In this document: positions 17,471 to 26,333 of the stretch, piece by piece
Layout: each line of letters starts with the position of its first letter
Numbering within the stretch: the stretch's first letter is position 1
Source of the DNA: Ruminococcaceae bacterium UBA5396
GTDB taxonomy: Bacteria > Bacillota > Clostridia > Oscillospirales > Acutalibacteraceae
Direction of reading: 5' to 3'
Assembly (NCBI GenBank): GCA_002410715.1
Contig: DHOG01000019.1
Coordinates: 1-36,031 of the forward strand
DNA: 36,031 nucleotides
Notes under the pieces: model-generated
What the model was told of the DNA's origin: nothing
Databases searched by the model: none
Seen by the model: only the letters and a program-made list of their open reading frames with translations
Program-made: the position numbers and the translations under genes

Positions 17471-17498
17471 TTTACAATCTCGTTAAAAGTGTTAAAAT
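17471..17498 (+). promoter_or_regulatory. Candidate promoter of the first phenylacetate-CoA ligase
   Basis: TTTACA at 17471-17476, 16 bases, then TAAAAT at 17493-17498 preceded by TGT (extended -10). It is about 70 bases before the ATG. Confidence 0.55.
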
Positions 17499-17566
17499 AG
17501 TTTAAAGCAGATGCAGTTTAAAGCGATAAAGAGCAGATCGCCGATTAAAGAAAGGCCGGATAAATC

Positions 17567-18886
17567 ATGACTAACCGAATTTGGAACCGTGAAATGGAAT
17601 GTATGCCCCGCAGTGAGATGCAGGCATTGCAGCTCACACGTCTGCGGGCTCTGGTGGATTACTGTGACCGGAATGTAGAGTTCTACCACAAACGCCTTGC
17701 AAAGGCGGGCGTTACAGGAGATAAAATTAAAACATTGTCCGACATACAATACATACCCTATACCACCAAGACCGATCTGCGCGATACATATCCTTTCGGT
17801 ATGTTTGGTGTACCAATGAAAAAAATCGTCCGTATCCACGCTTCATCCGGCACAACCGGCAATCCGACTGTGGTCGGTTATACACAAGAGGATCTCGATA
17901 ACTGGTCGGAACAAGTGGCGAGGATGATTGTGGCAGCAGGAGCGACCGACGAGTCGATTGTTCAGATTTGTTTCGGGTACGGCTTGTTTACTGGTGCACT
18001 CGGACTGCACTACGGGCTTGAGAAAATCGGCGCTTCGGTTGTTCCGATGTCGTCAGGCAATACAGAGAAACAGCTTAAATTTATGAGAGATTTCGGCACC
18101 GATACCATTGTCGCCACACCCTCCTATTGTTTATATCTCGCCGAATGTGCAAGGGAGGCTTCGGCGGAATTTCCGTTTGAGCAGTATGGCTTAAAGCTTG
18201 GCTTGCTCGGCAGCGAGGGCTGTACGCCTGAGATGCGCGAACAGATCGAGCAGAGATGGGGCGGCGGATTCTTTGTAACCGATAACTATGGAATGTCCGA
18301 GCTGAACGGTCCCGGCATGTCGGGCGAATGCATCCAGCGCAACGGACTGCATATCTGCGAGGATCATTATTTATGTGAGGTTATAAATTCCGAAACACTT
18401 GAAGTGCTTGATCCCGGTGAAACCGGCGAGCTGGTGGTTACAGCTTTGACCAAACGCGGCATTCCCATGCTGCGCTACAGGACAAAGGATATCACGAAAT
18501 TCAACTTTGAACCCTGTGGGTGCGGACGCACCACAGTCCGTATGCATAAGATTATAGGCCGAAGCGACGATATGCTGAAGATTCGCGGCGTCAATGTATT
18601 CCCTTCACAGGTAGAAAGCGCCCTAATCGGTATCAATGAAATCGGTCCGCATTATCAGCTGGTTGTACGCCGCCAGGGGTTTGCCGATACTTTGGAGGTT
18701 AAGGTGGAGCTGATTGACGGTGGATTGCTGGAGCGGTATGCCGAGCTGGAGGCGTTGCAGAAGCGAATCCATGACAGAATCAAATCGATACTCGGCATTG
18801 AAATTACGGTAAGCTTGGTGGAACCCAAATCCATCCAAAGATTTACCGGCAAGGCGCAGCGGGTGGTTGATTTGAGAGGGAAGTAA
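17567..18886 (+). CDS. paaK: Phenylacetate-CoA ligase (first copy)
   Basis: Adenylate-forming enzyme that joins aryl-acetates to CoA using ATP. It has 439 residues, the PaaK length. The AMP-binding P-loop is HASSGTTGNPTVVGYT (~91-106). Other family features are FGYGLFTGALGLHYG, DNYGMSELNGPG and the C-terminal GRSDDMLKIRGVNVFPSQVE. The start ATG has AAAGGCCGG about 9 bases upstream. In anaerobes with indolepyruvate oxidoreductase, PaaK can act on the aryl-acetyl-CoA pool in either direction. A second copy lies at 21929; both share the same motifs but differ clearly in sequence. Confidence 0.92.
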   Translation: MTNRIWNREMECMPRSEMQALQLTRLRALVDYCDRNVEFYHKRLAKAGVTGDKIKTLSDIQYIPYTTKTDLRDTYPFGMFGVPMKKIVRIHASSGTTGNPTVVGYTQEDLDNWSEQVARMIVAAGATDESIVQICFGYGLFTGALGLHYGLEKIGASVVPMSSGNTEKQLKFMRDFGTDTIVATPSYCLYLAECAREASAEFPFEQYGLKLGLLGSEGCTPEMREQIEQRWGGGFFVTDNYGMSELNGPGMSGECIQRNGLHICEDHYLCEVINSETLEVLDPGETGELVVTALTKRGIPMLRYRTKDITKFNFEPCGCGRTTVRMHKIIGRSDDMLKIRGVNVFPSQVESALIGINEIGPHYQLVVRRQGFADTLEVKVELIDGGLLERYAELEALQKRIHDRIKSILGIEITVSLVEPKSIQRFTGKAQRVVDLRGK

Positions 18887-18889
18887 AAT

Positions 18890-18910
18890 CGGCTTGCAAT
18901 TGGCAAGCCG
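18890..18910 (+). terminator. Possible terminator after the first paaK
   Basis: CGGCTTGC (18890-18897) pairs with GCAAGCCG (18903-18910), followed by only TTT. It starts 4 bases after the stop codon. A further hairpin GGCAAGGGCTCTGCTCTTGCC lies near 18934 and may mark the left end of the transposase remnant. Confidence 0.5.
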
Positions 18911-18999
18911 TTTCAGGCACTCATCCCCAAAGTATGGCAAGGGCTCTGCTCTTGCCTTTAACCTGCTGAAATCCTATTTTTTGTAGGTGGGTACTTTAT

Positions 19000-19335
19000 A
19001 TGAAAGGTATGGTTACAGAAAAGCATAGAAGAAAACCCATTCGTCTGAAAGAGTATAATTACAGCAGCAACGGGATGTATTTCATTACAATATGCGCCTA
19101 CGAAAAAGCACATATCTTTGGTACAGTGGTAGGGCAAGGAGATGTTATCTGTGCGTTTAAATCTTTGTCCACCAAAAGAGTAAATGCCATATTTAACACG
19201 CCCGGCAGGAAGATATGGCAGTTCAGATATTATGACCGTATTATCCGCAAAGAGCAGGAGCATAAAGATATCTGGGCGTACATAGATGATAACCCGTTCA
19301 AGTGGGTGGATGATGAATATTATCAGCAAAAATAG
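19000..19335 (+). pseudogene. REP-associated tyrosine transposase, internally deleted
   Basis: A 111-residue remnant of a Y1 (IS200/TnpA-REP, DUF1568-like) transposase. The N-terminus RKPIRLKEYNYSSNGMYFIT followed by ICAYEKAHIFG and the C-terminus FKSLSTKRVNA, WQFRYYDRIIRKEQEH, IDDNPFKWVDDEYY are both family-typical. The middle, with the HUH metal motif and most of the fold, is missing, since intact members are about twice this length. The reading frame is preserved across the join near GTVVGQGDVICAF. It cannot be active. It sits between the first paaK and iorA. Confidence 0.85.
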
Positions 19336-19364
19336 CTGTCTGTCCTAAAGGCAGAATTTCCGTC

Positions 19365-19393
19365 TTTATATATCCCGAATTTTATGTTAGAAT
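19365..19393 (+). promoter_or_regulatory. Candidate promoter of iorAB-paaK
   Basis: TTTATA (19365-19370), 17 bases, TAGAAT (19388-19393) with TGT just before it. It lies after the transposase remnant and about 70 bases before iorA. Confidence 0.4.
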
Positions 19394-19464
19394 AAAGAGA
19401 AACAATTTAACAATTATGTATTGAATCTCGTTCGATGAACGGACACGGAAGGATGGTACCTTTA

Positions 19465-21216
19465 ATGAAAACCCTTATGCTCGGCAACGAGGCGGTTGCC
19501 AGAGGGCTGTACGAAGCAGGCGTCACGGTTGTTTCCTCTTATCCGGGCACTCCCAGTACGGAAATAACCGAAAGCGTCACAAAATATGATGAGATTTACA
19601 GCGAGTGGGCCCCCAACGAAAAGGTGGCTTTTGAGGTTGCATTTGGTGCGGCAACAGGAGGGGCGCGCAGCTTTTGCGCCATGAAGCATGTCGGTCTGAA
19701 CGTAGCTGCCGACCCGCTTTATACGGCATCCTACATAGGCGTAAACGGCGGCATGGTGTGTGCCGTTGCCGATGACCCAGGGATGCACTCCTCCCAGAAC
19801 GAGCAGGATTCGCGTCATCATGCAATTGCTTCCAAAACCCCCATGCTCGAACCCTGTGATTCTGCCGAGTGCCTTGCTTATACCAAGCTTGCATTCGAGC
19901 TGTCTGAAACATTTGACACGCCGTTTTTGCTCAGACTGTCCACCCGAATCTCGCATAGCCGCTCGCTGGTAGAAACTTCTCCGCGGGAGGAGCGACCGTT
20001 GAAGGAATATAAAAAAGACGTTATGAAAAACGTCATGATGCCGGCAATGGCACGCCTTCGCCACGTTGAAGTCGAAAAACGCAACGAGGCGATTCGCGTC
20101 TGGTCCGAAACGTCAGGCATACATACTGTTGAGTATAACGACAAGAAAATAGGAGTTATTTGTGCCGGTACATCTTACCTTTATGCCCGCGAGGCATTGG
20201 GCGAAGGCGCCAGCTATTTTAAGCTGGGCATGGTCAACCCGCTGCCTGTTGATTCTTTGCTTGAATTTGCCAAGAATGTCGATCAGGTTTATGTGGTTGA
20301 GGAATTGGACGATATCATTGAAACCCACTGCAAAAAGCATGGAATTGATGTAATCGGAAAGCAGCTGTTGCCGGTATGCGGTGAGTTTTCGCAGTCTCTT
20401 GTGAGAGAAGCCCTGACGGGCAAAACACTGCCTCATGTTTCGGTTGACAAGCCCATTCCTCCCCGTCCTCCGGTTCTTTGTGCAGGCTGCCCCCACCGCG
20501 GTCTTTTTACCGCCTTGAAAAAACTGAATTTGTACGTCAGCGGTGACATCGGCTGCTATACCCTCGGCGCACAGGCTCCCCTGTCCATGATTGACACCTG
20601 TGTCTGCATGGGAGCGTCAATCAGCGGTTTGCACGGATTTAACATTGCGAGTGGAAGCGAACAGGCCAAAAAATCGGTCGCTGTCATCGGTGACTCGACA
20701 TTCATCCATTCGGGCATTACAGGGTTAATTGATATTGTATACAACAAGGGACTCTCAACCGTTATCGTCCTCGACAATTCCATTACCGGCATGACCGGAC
20801 ACCAGAACAACCCCGCCAACGGATTGACCATTAAGGGGGATCCGACTACTGCGGTTGACCTGGAAGCCCTGGCACATGCAATTGGAATTAACCGTGTCGT
20901 GGTTGTCGATCCCTTTGATCTTGATGCTACCCGCAAGGCTGTTGAGGCAGAGCTTGCAGCCCAAGAACCTTCTTTGGTGATTGCCCGCCGTCCCTGCGCC
21001 TTGCTGAAGACAGTCAAACACAAGCCCGCCATGGTTGTGGATACCGAAAAATGCACCGGCTGCAAAAGCTGTCTCAAAGCCGGATGCCCCGCCATATCGG
21101 TTGGCGGCGACGGCAACAAAGGCCGCGGAACTGCCGTCATTGATCAAAACCAGTGCGTCGGCTGTGAAATATGCTCCAAGCTGTGCGCCTTTCATGCCAT
21201 TGGATTCAAGGAGTAA
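19465..21216 (+). CDS. iorA: Indolepyruvate ferredoxin oxidoreductase, alpha subunit
   Basis: Catalytic subunit of IOR, which oxidatively decarboxylates indolepyruvate and other aryl-pyruvates to aryl-acetyl-CoA and reduces ferredoxin. The N-terminal pyrimidine-binding domain starts LGNEAVARGLYEAGV and carries SYPGTPSTEI. The ThDP domain shows CAGCPHRGLF, SGDIGCYTLG and GDSTFIHSG with DNSITGMTGHQNNP. The C-terminus has two 4Fe-4S clusters: CTGCKSCLKAGCP and CVGCEICSKLC. The frame opens at ATG 19435, but ATG 19465 gives the usual N-terminus and has GGAAGG about 12 bases upstream. It is followed by iorB after 92 bases. Confidence 0.95.
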   Translation: MKTLMLGNEAVARGLYEAGVTVVSSYPGTPSTEITESVTKYDEIYSEWAPNEKVAFEVAFGAATGGARSFCAMKHVGLNVAADPLYTASYIGVNGGMVCAVADDPGMHSSQNEQDSRHHAIASKTPMLEPCDSAECLAYTKLAFELSETFDTPFLLRLSTRISHSRSLVETSPREERPLKEYKKDVMKNVMMPAMARLRHVEVEKRNEAIRVWSETSGIHTVEYNDKKIGVICAGTSYLYAREALGEGASYFKLGMVNPLPVDSLLEFAKNVDQVYVVEELDDIIETHCKKHGIDVIGKQLLPVCGEFSQSLVREALTGKTLPHVSVDKPIPPRPPVLCAGCPHRGLFTALKKLNLYVSGDIGCYTLGAQAPLSMIDTCVCMGASISGLHGFNIASGSEQAKKSVAVIGDSTFIHSGITGLIDIVYNKGLSTVIVLDNSITGMTGHQNNPANGLTIKGDPTTAVDLEALAHAIGINRVVVVDPFDLDATRKAVEAELAAQEPSLVIARRPCALLKTVKHKPAMVVDTEKCTGCKSCLKAGCPAISVGGDGNKGRGTAVIDQNQCVGCEICSKLCAFHAIGFKE

Positions 21217-21308
21217 AGCTTGAGACCTTTGTTTTCAAGCCGGGTTTTGTGCTTTTTCGGTTCGTCAGACGCACATTTCCCTGTCTCTTTTAGGAAAGGA
21301 ATGTAAAT

Positions 21309-21893
21309 ATGTCACAATCGGTTAAAAATATTATGATCGTCGGCGTGGGCGGTCAGGGTACGCTTCTGGCTTCCAAACTGATGGGCAAGGCGTTTGTGGA
21401 AAAGGGTTATGACGTAAAGGTCAGCGAAGTACACGGCATGTCACAGCGCGGCGGCTCGGTGGTTACCTATGTCCGTTACGGCGAAAAGGTATATTCCCCC
21501 TTGATTGATAAGGGGGAGGCAGATATTATTATCGCTTTTGAGCAGCTCGAAGCTGCACGCTGGCTTGCCTTTTTAAAGCCGGGGGGAATTCTAATCACCA
21601 GCACCCAAAAGATTGATCCTATGCCTGTTATTATGGGCAACGCCGTCTATCCTCAGGAGCTACTATCCGAAATAAAAGAAAAAGATGTTGAGGTAATTGC
21701 GGTTGATGCCCTTTCATTAGCGGTTGAGGCAGGCTCTCCAAGGGCGACCAACATTGTGCTGCTGGGTGTTGCCGCTCATTTTCTCGGTTTTGACAGGGAA
21801 GTGTGGGAGGAAGTCATTCGTTCCACCGTACCGCCCAAAACCATCACAATAAATGAAAAAGCCTTTGCGCTTGGGTTTGCAGCCAAGGAATAA
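21309..21893 (+). CDS. iorB: Indolepyruvate ferredoxin oxidoreductase, beta subunit
   Basis: Partner of IorA. It has 194 residues of the pyruvate/ketoisovalerate oxidoreductase gamma-type domain. It starts with IMIVGVGGQGTLLASKL and carries SEVHGMSQRGGSVVTYVRYG and IIIAFEQLEAARWL. These glycine-rich and HGMSQRGG motifs are characteristic of IorB. AGGAAAGGA lies about 8 bases before the ATG. It is followed after 35 bases by the second paaK, so iorA-iorB-paaK is probably one transcript for aromatic amino-acid catabolism. Confidence 0.95.
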   Translation: MSQSVKNIMIVGVGGQGTLLASKLMGKAFVEKGYDVKVSEVHGMSQRGGSVVTYVRYGEKVYSPLIDKGEADIIIAFEQLEAARWLAFLKPGGILITSTQKIDPMPVIMGNAVYPQELLSEIKEKDVEVIAVDALSLAVEAGSPRATNIVLLGVAAHFLGFDREVWEEVIRSTVPPKTITINEKAFALGFAAKE

Positions 21894-21928
21894 ACCCAGC
21901 GCAAAAAACAGATACAGGAGTGAGATCC

Positions 21929-23227
21929 GTGCCATATTATCAGCCCGAAATTGAATGCGCATCGAGAGACTATCTCCATGCGATACAGTCCGCCCGCCTT
22001 ATAAAAATGATAGATTCAGCATATCAAAATGTTCCGTTTTATAGAATGAGACTGGATGAGGCGGGGATTTCGCCGTCTGATATTCATTCAATCGACGACC
22101 TATACAAGCTACCGTTTACCGTAAAAAACGATCTGCGGGACAATTATCCTTACGGATTGTTTGCCGTAGAGCCGCGTGAGCTTGTCCGCGTTCATGCATC
22201 GTCGGGTACAACCGGAAAGCAGACGGTGGTAGGGTACACCGCCTATGATATTGATGTATGGGCACAGTGCGCTGCCCGCGCCATTTCCGCCGCCGGAGGA
22301 ACCAAGGACGATTTTATACATGTCTCCTACGGTTACGGTCTTTTTACAGGCGGCTTGGGACTTCATTACGGTGCTGAAAAGCTGGGCGCTACGGCCATTC
22401 CGGTTTCATCCGGAAATACAAAGCGGCAGGTACAGATTTTACAGGATTTCGGTTCGGATTTTCTGTGCTGCACCCCCTCCTATGCCATGTTCATTGGCGA
22501 GACGGTGCGGGATATGGGGATTGACCCCAAAACATTAAAGCTGCGCGGCGGCATCTTCGGTGCCGAACCCTGGACCGATAATATGCGCAGGGAAATTGAA
22601 AAGCTGCTGGATATCAAAGCCTATGATATTTACGGATTGTCTGAAATTACAGGCCCGGGCGTATCCTATGACTGCGAATGCCAGAATGGTCTGCACATCT
22701 GTGAGGATTATTTCTATCCCGAGGTCATTGACCCTGATACCGGAGCCCTTCTGCCTGACGGGGAATACGGCGAGCTGGTGTTTACCTGTATCGGCAAGGA
22801 GGCACTGCCCCTTATCCGCTATCGCACCCGCGATATCTGTGCGCTCAACCGTGAACCCTGCTCCTGCGGACGTACCTTCGTGCGCATGACCAAGCCGCAC
22901 GGACGCAGCGACGATATGCTGATCATCCGCGGCGTGAACGTGTTCCCCTCCCAGGTTGAGCATGTTTTACTTGACCTTCGCATGAACCCGAATTATCTGA
23001 TTATAGTCGACCGTGTTAACAATCTTGATTCAATGGAGGTTCAGGTCGAAATGAATACCGCCATGTTCTCCGACACCGTCAAAGACATTGAGAACACTGA
23101 AAAGCGCATCGAAAACGCCCTGCAAAGCACATTGAATGTGCATGCAAAAGTCCGTCTGGTGGAGCCGGGTACCCTGCCCCGATCGGAAGGCAAGGCAAAG
23201 CGCGTTATTGATAAACGGAATATATAA
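21929..23227 (+). CDS. paaK: Phenylacetate-CoA ligase (second copy)
   Basis: A 432-residue PaaK paralogue at the end of the iorAB unit. It has the P-loop VHASSGTTGKQTVVGYT, YGYGLFTGGLGLHYG, IYGLSEITGPG and the C-terminal GRSDDMLIIRGVNVFPSQVE. GTG 21929 is preferred over GTG 21920 because the CAGGAG ribosome site overlaps the latter and is well spaced from the former. Context suggests it works on the IOR product, either conserving energy as ATP while releasing aryl-acetate or activating aryl-acetate for reductive use. The direction cannot be read from sequence. Confidence 0.92.
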   Translation: MPYYQPEIECASRDYLHAIQSARLIKMIDSAYQNVPFYRMRLDEAGISPSDIHSIDDLYKLPFTVKNDLRDNYPYGLFAVEPRELVRVHASSGTTGKQTVVGYTAYDIDVWAQCAARAISAAGGTKDDFIHVSYGYGLFTGGLGLHYGAEKLGATAIPVSSGNTKRQVQILQDFGSDFLCCTPSYAMFIGETVRDMGIDPKTLKLRGGIFGAEPWTDNMRREIEKLLDIKAYDIYGLSEITGPGVSYDCECQNGLHICEDYFYPEVIDPDTGALLPDGEYGELVFTCIGKEALPLIRYRTRDICALNREPCSCGRTFVRMTKPHGRSDDMLIIRGVNVFPSQVEHVLLDLRMNPNYLIIVDRVNNLDSMEVQVEMNTAMFSDTVKDIENTEKRIENALQSTLNVHAKVRLVEPGTLPRSEGKAKRVIDKRNI

Positions 23228-23251
23228 TACAGTGCAATGCCTAATATAGTC

Positions 23252-23287
23252 AAATGACGCATAATGAAATTTCATTATGCGTCATTT
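23252..23287. terminator. Bidirectional terminator, perfect 36-base palindrome
   Basis: The left half 23252-23269 (AAATGACGCATAATGAAA) is exactly complementary to 23270-23287, with T after and A before. It lies between the convergent paaK and ABC ATPase genes and can serve both. Confidence 0.85.
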
Positions 23288-23299
23288 TTAATATGTTTT

Positions 23300-24028
23300 T
23301 CACGGCTTTAACTGTTCGTATGAAGAGATGGCATCATCAATGCTGCCGTCGAATACAATGCTTCCCTTTTTTAATACAATACCACGCTTGCAAAACGATT
23401 TTGCAATTGCTGTAGAATGTGTTACAAATAACAAGGTTGTTTTTTTATCAGAAAGAATCTGATCCACTTTTTTATTGCACTTTTTCCTGAAGTCCGCATC
23501 GCCTACGCTGAGCGCTTCATCTACAATCAGAATATCCGGCTTGATGTTTACATTAATAGAAAAGCCGAGCCGTGCCTTCATTCCGCTGGAATAGGTCCTC
23601 ACAGGCTGGTCAATATACTCGTCGATATCCGCAAAATCTATAATATCATCCAATAAGCTGTCAATGGTTTGCTTGGGTATTCCCAATATATTCCCTTTCA
23701 GGTAGATGTTCTCTCTGCCTGTGAATTCGGGGTCAAATCCAGAATTCAGCTCAAGCAGCGCGCCTACAACCCCGTCCACTAACACCGTTCCGCTGGTTGG
23801 GAAGCATACTTCCGTAATAATCTTAAGAATTGTGGATTTTCCCGCTCCGTTACGACCCAATAACGCAACCGATTCTCCCTGCCCAATCTCAAATGAAACA
23901 TCATCCAGCGCTTTCTTTTTCTTGCACTTTACCTTCTTGTAAAAAATCGATAAAAGATGCTGCTTGCTGTTTTTGTACAGGTTATATGTTTTTGTAACAT
24001 GATCAAATATAATAACTTTTTTACTCAT
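23300..24028 (-). CDS. Polysaccharide/teichoic-acid ABC transporter, ATPase
   Basis: ATP-hydrolysing subunit of an ABC-2 type exporter for surface polysaccharide (TagH/Wzt/RfbE-like). The Walker A motif is GRNGAGKST, the signature [12 protein letters not shown], Walker [13 protein letters not shown] and the H-loop FVTHST. The [15 protein letters not shown] start and the [13 protein letters not shown] motif are typical of this subgroup. ATG 24028 has AGAGGA about 6 bases upstream and is preferred over the upstream start at 24052. At ~242 residues it ends right after the core, so the extra C-terminal glycan-binding domain of many Wzt proteins is absent. The permease gene ends 13 bases before it. 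Confidence 0.9.
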   Translation of the reverse strand: MSKKVIIFDHVTKTYNLYKNSKQHLLSIFYKKVKCKKKKALDDVSFEIGQGESVALLGRNGAGKSTILKIITEVCFPTSGTVLVDGVVGALLELNSGFDPEFTGRENIYLKGNILGIPKQTIDSLLDDIIDFADIDEYIDQPVRTYSSGMKARLGFSINVNIKPDILIVDEALSVGDADFRKKCNKKVDQILSDKKTTLLFVTHSTAIAKSFCKRGIVLKKGSIVFDGSIDDAISSYEQLKP

Positions 24029-24041
24029 AGGGTTCCTCTCG

Positions 24042-24851
24042 TCACAGAACATCTGGGATGTCTCTTCTTAATTTTTTATAGCTTACTATAACCAGAACAA
24101 ACATGAATAGGGTAATAATAGAAAAATACTTCAGTAGGTTCAACTGGTCAAAAAACCACACCTTGTTAATAAAGGAATCCCTGAATCCATTAATTAGAAA
24201 TGTAATGGGGTTTAAATAAAGCAGTTTTCTAAGCCATGAAATTTTTATTGATTTTGCATCCCATAGAACACCTGAAAACCAAAAGATTGCAGTAACAAAT
24301 GATTTTACTAAATTTGCAAAATCTTTGCTGACGGCTGCCAGCAGGGAAGAAAACTGAGCCCACAAGGTAAAGAAAATCAGATCCAGCAGCAAATAGAACG
24401 GAATCTGCAGGTAATAGATTGTCGGGGGGAAACCGCTTATCCAGAATATTATTATAACAATCAGTATCATAATCGAATTTATAAACATCTTAGACAAGCT
24501 GACAAAGGTGGGAATTGTTGATATGGGAAACTTCATTTTGGTAACAAGGTAGCTGTACCTGCGCAAGCTATCGGTACCCTGTGTCAACATTTCACTCATA
24601 TAAAACCACGGGATGATACCTGCAATCAACCATAAAATAAACGGATATCCGGCTACCTCACTGCCTTTTCTCAATCCAACCGAAAATGCAAACCAATAAG
24701 CTGCTATGGTTACACAGGGTTTAATGACTGCCCACGCCCACCCCAAAGCGGCTCCGCGGTATGTCTTAAACAAATCCGCCTTGGCGAGTCTAATTATCTG
24801 TGCTTTATTTTGAATATGATCCCTTACAATCTCTTTTATCACATATATCAT
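24042..24851 (-). CDS. Polysaccharide/teichoic-acid ABC transporter, permease
   Basis: ABC-2 type membrane subunit of about 269 residues with six hydrophobic segments (TagG/Wzm/RfbD-like). The amphipathic N-terminus [20 protein letters not shown] and [14 protein letters not shown] are characteristic, as is [13 protein letters not shown] near the end. ATG 24851 is chosen since the AAAGGTGAT site is correctly spaced for it but overlaps the GTG at 24863. It forms a two-gene operon with the ATPase. No glycosyltransferase lies nearby, so the exported polymer must be made elsewhere. Confidence 0.88.
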   Translation of the reverse strand: MIYVIKEIVRDHIQNKAQIIRLAKADLFKTYRGAALGWAWAVIKPCVTIAAYWFAFSVGLRKGSEVAGYPFILWLIAGIIPWFYMSEMLTQGTDSLRRYSYLVTKMKFPISTIPTFVSLSKMFINSIMILIVIIIFWISGFPPTIYYLQIPFYLLLDLIFFTLWAQFSSLLAAVSKDFANLVKSFVTAIFWFSGVLWDAKSIKISWLRKLLYLNPITFLINGFRDSFINKVWFFDQLNLLKYFSIITLFMFVLVIVSYKKLRRDIPDVL

Positions 24852-24934
24852 GAAATATATCACCTTTATGTATAAATATCAGGCAGTGCATTCGCCCTAC
24901 ATGATACTTAATTCTATTTTGAAGCAATATATAA

Positions 24935-24962
24935 ATTATAATACCTTTTTGTGTTTTGTCAA
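24935..24962 (-). promoter_or_regulatory. Promoter of the ABC exporter operon
   Basis: On the - strand a perfect TTGACA (complement of 24957-24962), a 16-base spacer and a perfect TATAAT (complement of 24935-24940), about 85 bases before the permease start. Confidence 0.85.
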
Positions 24963-25011
24963 TTAAATGCCTGTATTATTTGGGAGCTACATGAAATACA
25001 TGGTTTGATTA

Positions 25012-25069
25012 GAATAAACAACTCGGCTTCGCCCGGATAATCGCCGAGCTAAACCGAGTTGTTTTATTC
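25012..25069 (-). terminator. Terminator after the sugar-oxidoreductase operon
   Basis: A long stem pairs GAATAAACAACTCGG (from 25012) with CCGAGTTGTTTTATTC (25054-25069), enclosing an inner partly complementary section. The - strand side ends in TTGTTTATTC. It lies 40 bases beyond the stop of the last operon gene. Confidence 0.75.
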
Positions 25070-25107
25070 CTGTGTTCATACAAATGTACGATCATAGAAC
25101 CTGCTCT

Positions 25108-26283
25108 CTACCAGCGGACGCTCCAGCGTTCCTTATAATCGCCGGTGGGCACGGTTTTTTGAATAGTGTCTGCCTTTTTACTCGAGTTTTCAATCCGTTT
25201 TTGGAGGTGGACATAGAAAGATTCACCGTCTATAGGCAGGTCAACCCATTGATTGGTCCATGCGGACAGATAAGCAGCGTTTGAAATGGATATTTCATTC
25301 AGACCATCATATCCGGGTGATAGCAATTCGGTACCATTGAGAATTGCATCCGTAAAATTCTGCAGAATACCGGAATGGGCAGGTCCCGAATTTTCCGATG
25401 TATATTCCTGATATGTAACGGGCGGTACTGACTTGGTATCTTTTGCTGAAAAACAAAACTCACTCTCTGATATTCCCAGCTCCCAAAACCGCAGCAGACC
25501 GTCTTCAATCACAATCTTACCACGATCACCAGTGATCTCAAGCCGATTGGTGCCGGGAAACTCTCCGGTGCTTGTGAGAAATGTTGCGGTCGCTCCGTTT
25601 TCATATTCTGCATAGATGGCGGCTTCATCCTCAACCTCAATGTTGTGGTATTTACCGGCATTGCAGACTGCACGCAGGCGGGTAGGCATTCCAAACATCC
25701 ACTGCCATAAATCAAGGTTATGGGGTGCCTGATTAATCAGCACGCCGCCGCCCTCACCTGACCATGTTGCACGCCATCCGCCGGAGTCATAGTAAGCCTG
25801 AGTCCGATACCAGTTTGTAATAATCCATACAAGCCGTTTTGTCTTCCCAATCCTGCCGCCCCTCACCAGCTCCCGTGCTTTTTGAAACAAGGGGTTGGTT
25901 CGCTGGTTAAACATGATGCCGAAAGTCTTTCCCGCGCGCACTGCAGCTTGATTCATCTGCTCAACCTGCAGCGTGTAAACACCGGACGGCTTTTCGGTCA
26001 GTACATGCATTCCCCGTTGAAATGCTTGGATTGCAAAATCAGGATGCAGGAAATGAGGAACCGCAATCAAAACCGCTTCCACAAGTCCGCTGTTCAGCAT
26101 GTCCTCATATTGAGAAAATGAGGCAGCATCCGGCGCATATACATCAGCCTGTGCTAGCTTTTCCGGATCAATGTCACAAACCGCGGTTAATTCAAGTCCC
26201 TTGATGTGCCCTGAAGCGATGCAGCGGGCGTGAGCGCTGCCGATATTTCCGATTCCTACGATACCGATTCGCACATGATTCAT
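25108..26283 (-). CDS. Gfo/Idh/MocA family oxidoreductase (first copy)
   Basis: A 391-residue NAD(P)-dependent sugar dehydrogenase-like enzyme. The N-terminal Rossmann fold shows GIVGIGNIGSAHA (7-19) and the catalytic lysine motif EKP (97-99). The C-terminal domain carries NWYRTQAYYDSG, WSGEGGGVLINQAPHNLDLW with the likely catalytic H, and GTNRLEITG. Members oxidise or reduce sugar hydroxyls, often at C3 of a glycoside. It is the last gene of the uronate operon, 50 bases after its paralogue. Its G+C content is nearer to the surrounding genome than that of the other operon genes. Confidence 0.87.
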   Translation of the reverse strand: MNHVRIGIVGIGNIGSAHARCIASGHIKGLELTAVCDIDPEKLAQADVYAPDAASFSQYEDMLNSGLVEAVLIAVPHFLHPDFAIQAFQRGMHVLTEKPSGVYTLQVEQMNQAAVRAGKTFGIMFNQRTNPLFQKARELVRGGRIGKTKRLVWIITNWYRTQAYYDSGGWRATWSGEGGGVLINQAPHNLDLWQWMFGMPTRLRAVCNAGKYHNIEVEDEAAIYAEYENGATATFLTSTGEFPGTNRLEITGDRGKIVIEDGLLRFWELGISESEFCFSAKDTKSVPPVTYQEYTSENSGPAHSGILQNFTDAILNGTELLSPGYDGLNEISISNAAYLSAWTNQWVDLPIDGESFYVHLQKRIENSSKKADTIQKTVPTGDYKERWSVRW

Positions 26284-26333
26284 GTCTGTTCCTGTCCTTT
26301 TCAGATGATAAATACCTATTTCAACAGATTTGC

